Assembly: GCA_002633005.1 (NCBI GenBank) | Contig: NMRA01000330.1 | Span: forward strand, 312,001 to 372,000 | Direction of reading: 5' to 3' | Length of the DNA stretch: 60,000 bases | From: Phoronis australis | Lineage: Eukaryota; Phoronida; Phoronidae | Shown here: piece after piece, positions 55,889 through 60,000 of the stretch | How positions within the stretch are numbered: position 1 is the first letter of the stretch | Layout: each line of letters starts with the position of its first letter | Translations under genes and position numbers: made by a program | Notes under the pieces: generated by a model | The model's database searches: none | Seen by the model: the letters and a program-made list of their open reading frames with translations, nothing else | Told to the model about the DNA's origin: nothing

Positions 55889-58778
55889 AGGAAAAACAAA
55901 CTTCACATTCTCTATCACAATAGACCTTGCTTTGTGCCAGTATGTTCATTATTACCTTCATGTAATGTGAGGTTGCATCAGCAGTCATTTGCCCACCATT
56001 AGTAAGACCCCATCACTGTGTAAAGTGTATACATAATGTACATTAACAAGTTGGCCATTGCTATTTTGTAGTATTTATTAAGCAAACGATTTGTATAACA
56101 AACCTGTTGGCCGTTGTTGGTTCACTTCTGCATTGATGTCGTGTACAGCTTCCAAGCCAAGTGCCACCTTGTCAACGATGCCATCTGCAGACTTAGTATA
56201 CATTGTGAGGAATTGTCGAGCTACTATGTGGTATCCGGCTCTAATCTCCGGACTCAAAATTCAACTCAAAATTATTTTTGACATTTTCTGTTCTCTTATA
56301 TGAATTCAAAATGAGTATAATAATCTTATTCTGCGCCCGAGTATACTAAATGATCATCTGGTCCAAGATAGCAGGTGATGACGCCTAGGTTCGAGCTACA
56401 AACTCTAGTTCGAACTCGCATATACCGTACTACACTTCGTCACAGACAAACATGCAGACAATAATTTTGAGTTTGTACTAACAGAACTAGATAATTTTGA
56501 GTTCGATTTCAACTAAAAGATTAGCGTCTGGACTCCGGAGTGATGCTAAGAGCACCAACTAGAGTCTCTTTTGCAATGTGCAACGTGTGCTTTTTGTTTA
56601 TAAAAGTGCTAGGACATACTAAACTAACACCTAAGTGTATATCTTGTTTACGCCTTGTAATTTATTCAATATTAATTAGTTTTTACTTATTATTAACGAG
56701 CATGACACGTGGATAATGTTTAAATTGTGCAACAGTGACTGTAGTTGTAGTAATCAAAGTTCTGAATAGATTTTAGGTTACGTAGCTCTGCCACGTCCAA
56801 TATTTTGCAATATATTACACACCTGAGCTTCATGATGGTTATTTACATAAAACTGTGCGATGGACAGTTATTGAAAAAATGTTTATGTTACTAAATAATA
56901 TGCATACAAAATGTGTCAAGACTGTTTGGCACAGTTTTCCAAAAACCAGCAAAGCATTATGGTAGTTCTCTACTTTGCACAATGCGAATTCCTTTACGGA
57001 CCGCAAATGGAAAATTTTCCCAAATTTGTTTACATCAGCCCAAACCAAATGTCACTTGTCCACCAAGTTGTGTACTAAACAGATGAAGAGTTACTGCATT
57101 TGACTAATTTATAAATATTTGGATATTATTTTTGATTTCATAAAAGAAAGTCGAGTTATTTGCATGCTCCTTACTATTGACGGCAGATCATTTTCGACTC
57201 AAAAATCATTCTTAAAAACATTTGGCAATTTTCAACATAGTTCATATTTGCATCATCGCTATGTTGTGTTTCTAATAAATTTGACCAAACAATCACAGAG
57301 ATGAGGAATTCGCATCCAAATTGCACTTTAAGGGGATGATCCAAAATTTGCTTCTTAGTCAGAATGCATACTTCAGGTTAAAGGTCATTTCAAAGCCATT
57401 TTGGAGTTCAAACACAAACATAAATAAAATGAGTTTACATTGGAATATCAAACTACCGAAACAATAGTTACATTCCGTTTGGTCCCAAGAAGTCGTGTAA
57501 ATTTTTGTAATACCTGGAAAAGGTGTTCCACACAACAATAGATGTCACTGGTGCTGAAACTGAGCTAGACATTTTCATTGCAACATGTGCCACTACCAGC
57601 CCTGTGTGGCAGGCTACACAAGCACTGGAGTCAACAAATCAGTAATGGTACTTTTTATAACCGCAAAATCAAAGGAAAACAACAACTAAGTAAAATTCTC
57701 ATTTTATTTTTAATTTAATTACCAGTCAGTGATTACATGCCCGCAACAACACCACAGGTACCCAATTACCATTAGCACCCAGAACTGCAGAGAACTTATT
57801 TTTCAAGTTTCTTTCACTAATTTCAAAACTTAAAACATGAATTCAAAGCAATAATTTGGACAACATGGCTGAATTATGCTTTTAACAGCTAACTGTTCAC
57901 ACTCGTTTCACGACGACTTTGTCCGAAACTTTGAAAATGGTGCTCTTCCAGTTTAGTTCTTGGCAACACTTGACAAAATTACTTCTCGTTGAAAACTGCA
58001 AAACATTTTTGGCATATTTTATCAGTTGCTTGTATTTTCATTTGTTTGACAAAATTGTTTTGGAAATCGCTAAGTCACTGCCTGCATCTTAGTGTATTTC
58101 TGTCAGTTTCTAATATCTAATACCCAAACAAGTGGAGGACTTTGTGTTCACTGTATTCTTTTGCAAATATTGTTCAATTTGTATTCGGACAATCCATTAT
58201 GAACAACTATGAGTTGATTTTCCAACAAGCACAGATTTGACAATCAAAGCTGTGCTCCTCATCAAGTAGTATTTCAGCACGATGTCTTAATGACTAGTAT
58301 GCCACACACATTTACAATTACACTTGACAATATGAACAACCCAAAAATGGCAAAGCAAAATAATTCACTCACTCCCTAAAAGGACAATAGTTAGTATTTC
58401 AAAAGGCATCATACACTTTGATAAGGCACCCGAAAATTGGGAATAAACCAATTATTCTTATACAAAAAAAAACAATTTAGAAAGGAAATTTTACGACCAG
58501 TACAATTACTTTTAAGAAATAAAAATATTCTCTGTACCAGGAAATGCTAGTTATTAAATATTCGTAAATTTTAGTATAGAAATATGGGTAAGATTTAAAT
58601 AAGCACAAATTTCCTACACGTTTCAAACAAATAGTTCTTTTTCCATAACAGCTGCAACATTTTAAGTAATTGATCAATCGCATGCTTAAAAGATACAAAA
58701 ACAGTTTTGACAGCAGTCGTGTAACTTTCCCTGTATTCATGAGTCCTTTCCTTGCAGATTAATAAGTCGTCTCTTCAT

Positions 58779-58839
58779 TCAGTCTGAGTGGAATTCATTG
58801 TAGGCATGTTCCCACAGCTGGCCAGAGTGCTCTAAAGAA
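58779..58839 (-). CDS. Possible terminal exon of an unrecognised minus-strand gene
   Basis: A strong acceptor (TTTTATTTTACACAG) is followed by 61 bases reading SLEHSGQLWEHAYNEFHSD and then TGA. The composition looks protein-like, and the gene would extend past the right edge of the window. I found no second exon up to 60000 and do not recognise the peptide. Another frame is also open for 14 codons, so this could be chance. Confidence 0.3.
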
Positions 58840-60000
58840 CTGTGTAAAATAAAACCAACAGAAGTGTTAATTGTATGTAGACCTTGACCTTATAATACGA
58901 TTTACATATTGTTACTTCACAACTTTACAATTACGATAAATTTCAGCAATTAGTGATGTTGCTCTTGAAATATATAACGCCAAGCTTTACAGTTCATAAG
59001 GTTCATGCCTTGAAATAAACTAACTACTCTTGCATTGTCTATCACTTTTGTCACCGAATTTTGGTGAACATCACCCAGGACAGTACATACCTAGAAGCAG
59101 GGGTATATCCCTATCTGAATAAGGCTCCACAAAACCATTGCTGCTGAATACAACTAAAATTAGTTGACCCCAATGCAGAAACAGTTCAGGGATTGATCAG
59201 ACCCCATCACATGACCCGATTCACTTGATCGTGGATTTGACTATTACTATTAAAATATCAATCATTTAGTACCTGGCATCCATTTGACTATGACTATTAT
59301 AATATCAATCATATAGTACCAGAGATCCATTTGACTATTACTATAATTATAATATCAATCATTTAGTACATGGGGTCCATTTGACTATAACTATTATAAT
59401 ATCAATCATTTAGTACCTGGGGTCCATTTAACTATTACTATTATAATATCAATCACTTAGTACCTGGGGTCCATTTCATGAAAGTGACTTCAGATTTATG
59501 ACAGAAATTTGAGCTTAAGCTCACACTTTATTGTTCAAAAACAGTTTAATAAACAAATAATTCTGACACGTGTCATGTTTTAGAAGTTAATTGTCACAGC
59601 AACTAGAAGTTACATGACTCTCAGAGACTGCATCTTTGCTCAAGTGAGATTTAATTATTTTCGGACATAGTTGTGCGGAGCAGAAGACCAAATTTCTGTC
59701 TTCACTTTATGTGCAACGGACTCCTGTTGTCTAACTTCGTAACGGGAAAGTCACATATTTGTCAAAAAAATTATTACAAAATTCCAATTTTTCAAAAACT
59801 AGTTTCCTTAAAAGTTTGACAAAATAACGTTTTTATGACTTTTACATCAATTAGCATAAACCAAGCTAGTGGTAGTCAACTGGTTTTTCAGCGTTTTTGT
59901 TGGGAAATTTTGATAAAAGAAAAGCTCAATCGCGTGCTCAACAAATGATCTAACGACTATATACCAGTTAACGTGCTACACTTCACTTACATGACCACAT
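58840..60000. other. Right edge: repeat-bearing DNA, no gene seen
   Basis: A 49-bp tandem repeat occupies 59225-59475. It is followed by GGTCCATTTCATGAAAGTGACTT-like sequence that resembles 31135-31165 in part. No exon could be supported. Confidence 0.5.
59225..59475. repeat. 49-bp tandem repeat, five copies
   Basis: Unit TCCATTTGACTATTACTATT with ATAATATCAATCATTTAGTA and CCTGGGG, five imperfect copies. Confidence 0.9.

Larger units (their letters stand above)
52499..58778. other. Cyclin-Y 3' UTR and intergenic DNA
   Basis: No gene could be supported. Holds a T/C-rich tract (52730-52757), a 19-bp GTTGAGGGTCCCAGTAGGT minisatellite (53190-53330), a G-rich run with four GGG groups (54700-54732), a SINE-like core copy (about 55540-55592) and a 31-bp repeat (55787-55888). 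The reading frames here look random. Confidence 0.55.

Overview
The window is animal nuclear DNA. It has AT-rich, intron-dense genes with GT-AG introns of about 0.4 to 9 kb, tRNA-derived SINEs, DNA transposons, a solo-LTR-like element and many minisatellites. The gene content (villin with a headpiece, USP37, cyclin-Y) and the intron density suggest an invertebrate bilaterian. I cannot name the species from sequence alone. Allele-like duplicated contig ends beside N runs suggest a heterozygous draft assembly.

Layout. (1) Positions 1-8392, + strand: the 3' half of a villin-type actin-binding protein. Twelve exons cover gelsolin repeats 3 (end), 4 and 6 plus the C-terminal headpiece. Repeat 5 is missing exactly where a single N stands at 4011. 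(2) 8393-13402: convergent intergenic DNA made largely of one 1.4-1.5 kb segment present twice on either side of an N at 11751. (3) 33889 down to about 13403, - strand: a near-complete USP37-type deubiquitinase in 21 exons whose reading phases all agree (about 829 codons). It has an N-terminal PH-like region, a split USP catalytic domain with Cys and His boxes and a zinc ribbon, and three UIM exons inserted in the catalytic domain. (4) 33890-34472: a short divergent interval between USP37 and cyclin-Y holding a perfect 14-base match to the CTCF core consensus. (5) 34473-52498, + strand: cyclin-Y with an N-myristoylation-type start. Its 9.4-kb intron 1 holds a decayed Kolobok-like THAP transposon. 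Part of that transposon and its downstream flank is falsely duplicated around a 179-N gap. (6) 52499-60000: no firmly recognised gene; repeats and one possible last exon of a minus-strand gene at 58779-58839.

The three genes have no obvious shared pathway: cytoskeleton, ubiquitin and cell cycle, and cyclin/CDK-Wnt. USP37 and cyclin-Y are head to head and may share a promoter region. The most interesting local structure is tandem repetition that copies splice sites: a donor in villin, an acceptor in cyclin-Y, and a minisatellite abutting the last visible USP37 exon. A dispersed repeat carrying CTCF-like motifs is also notable. I found no evidence for a wholly new multigene system.
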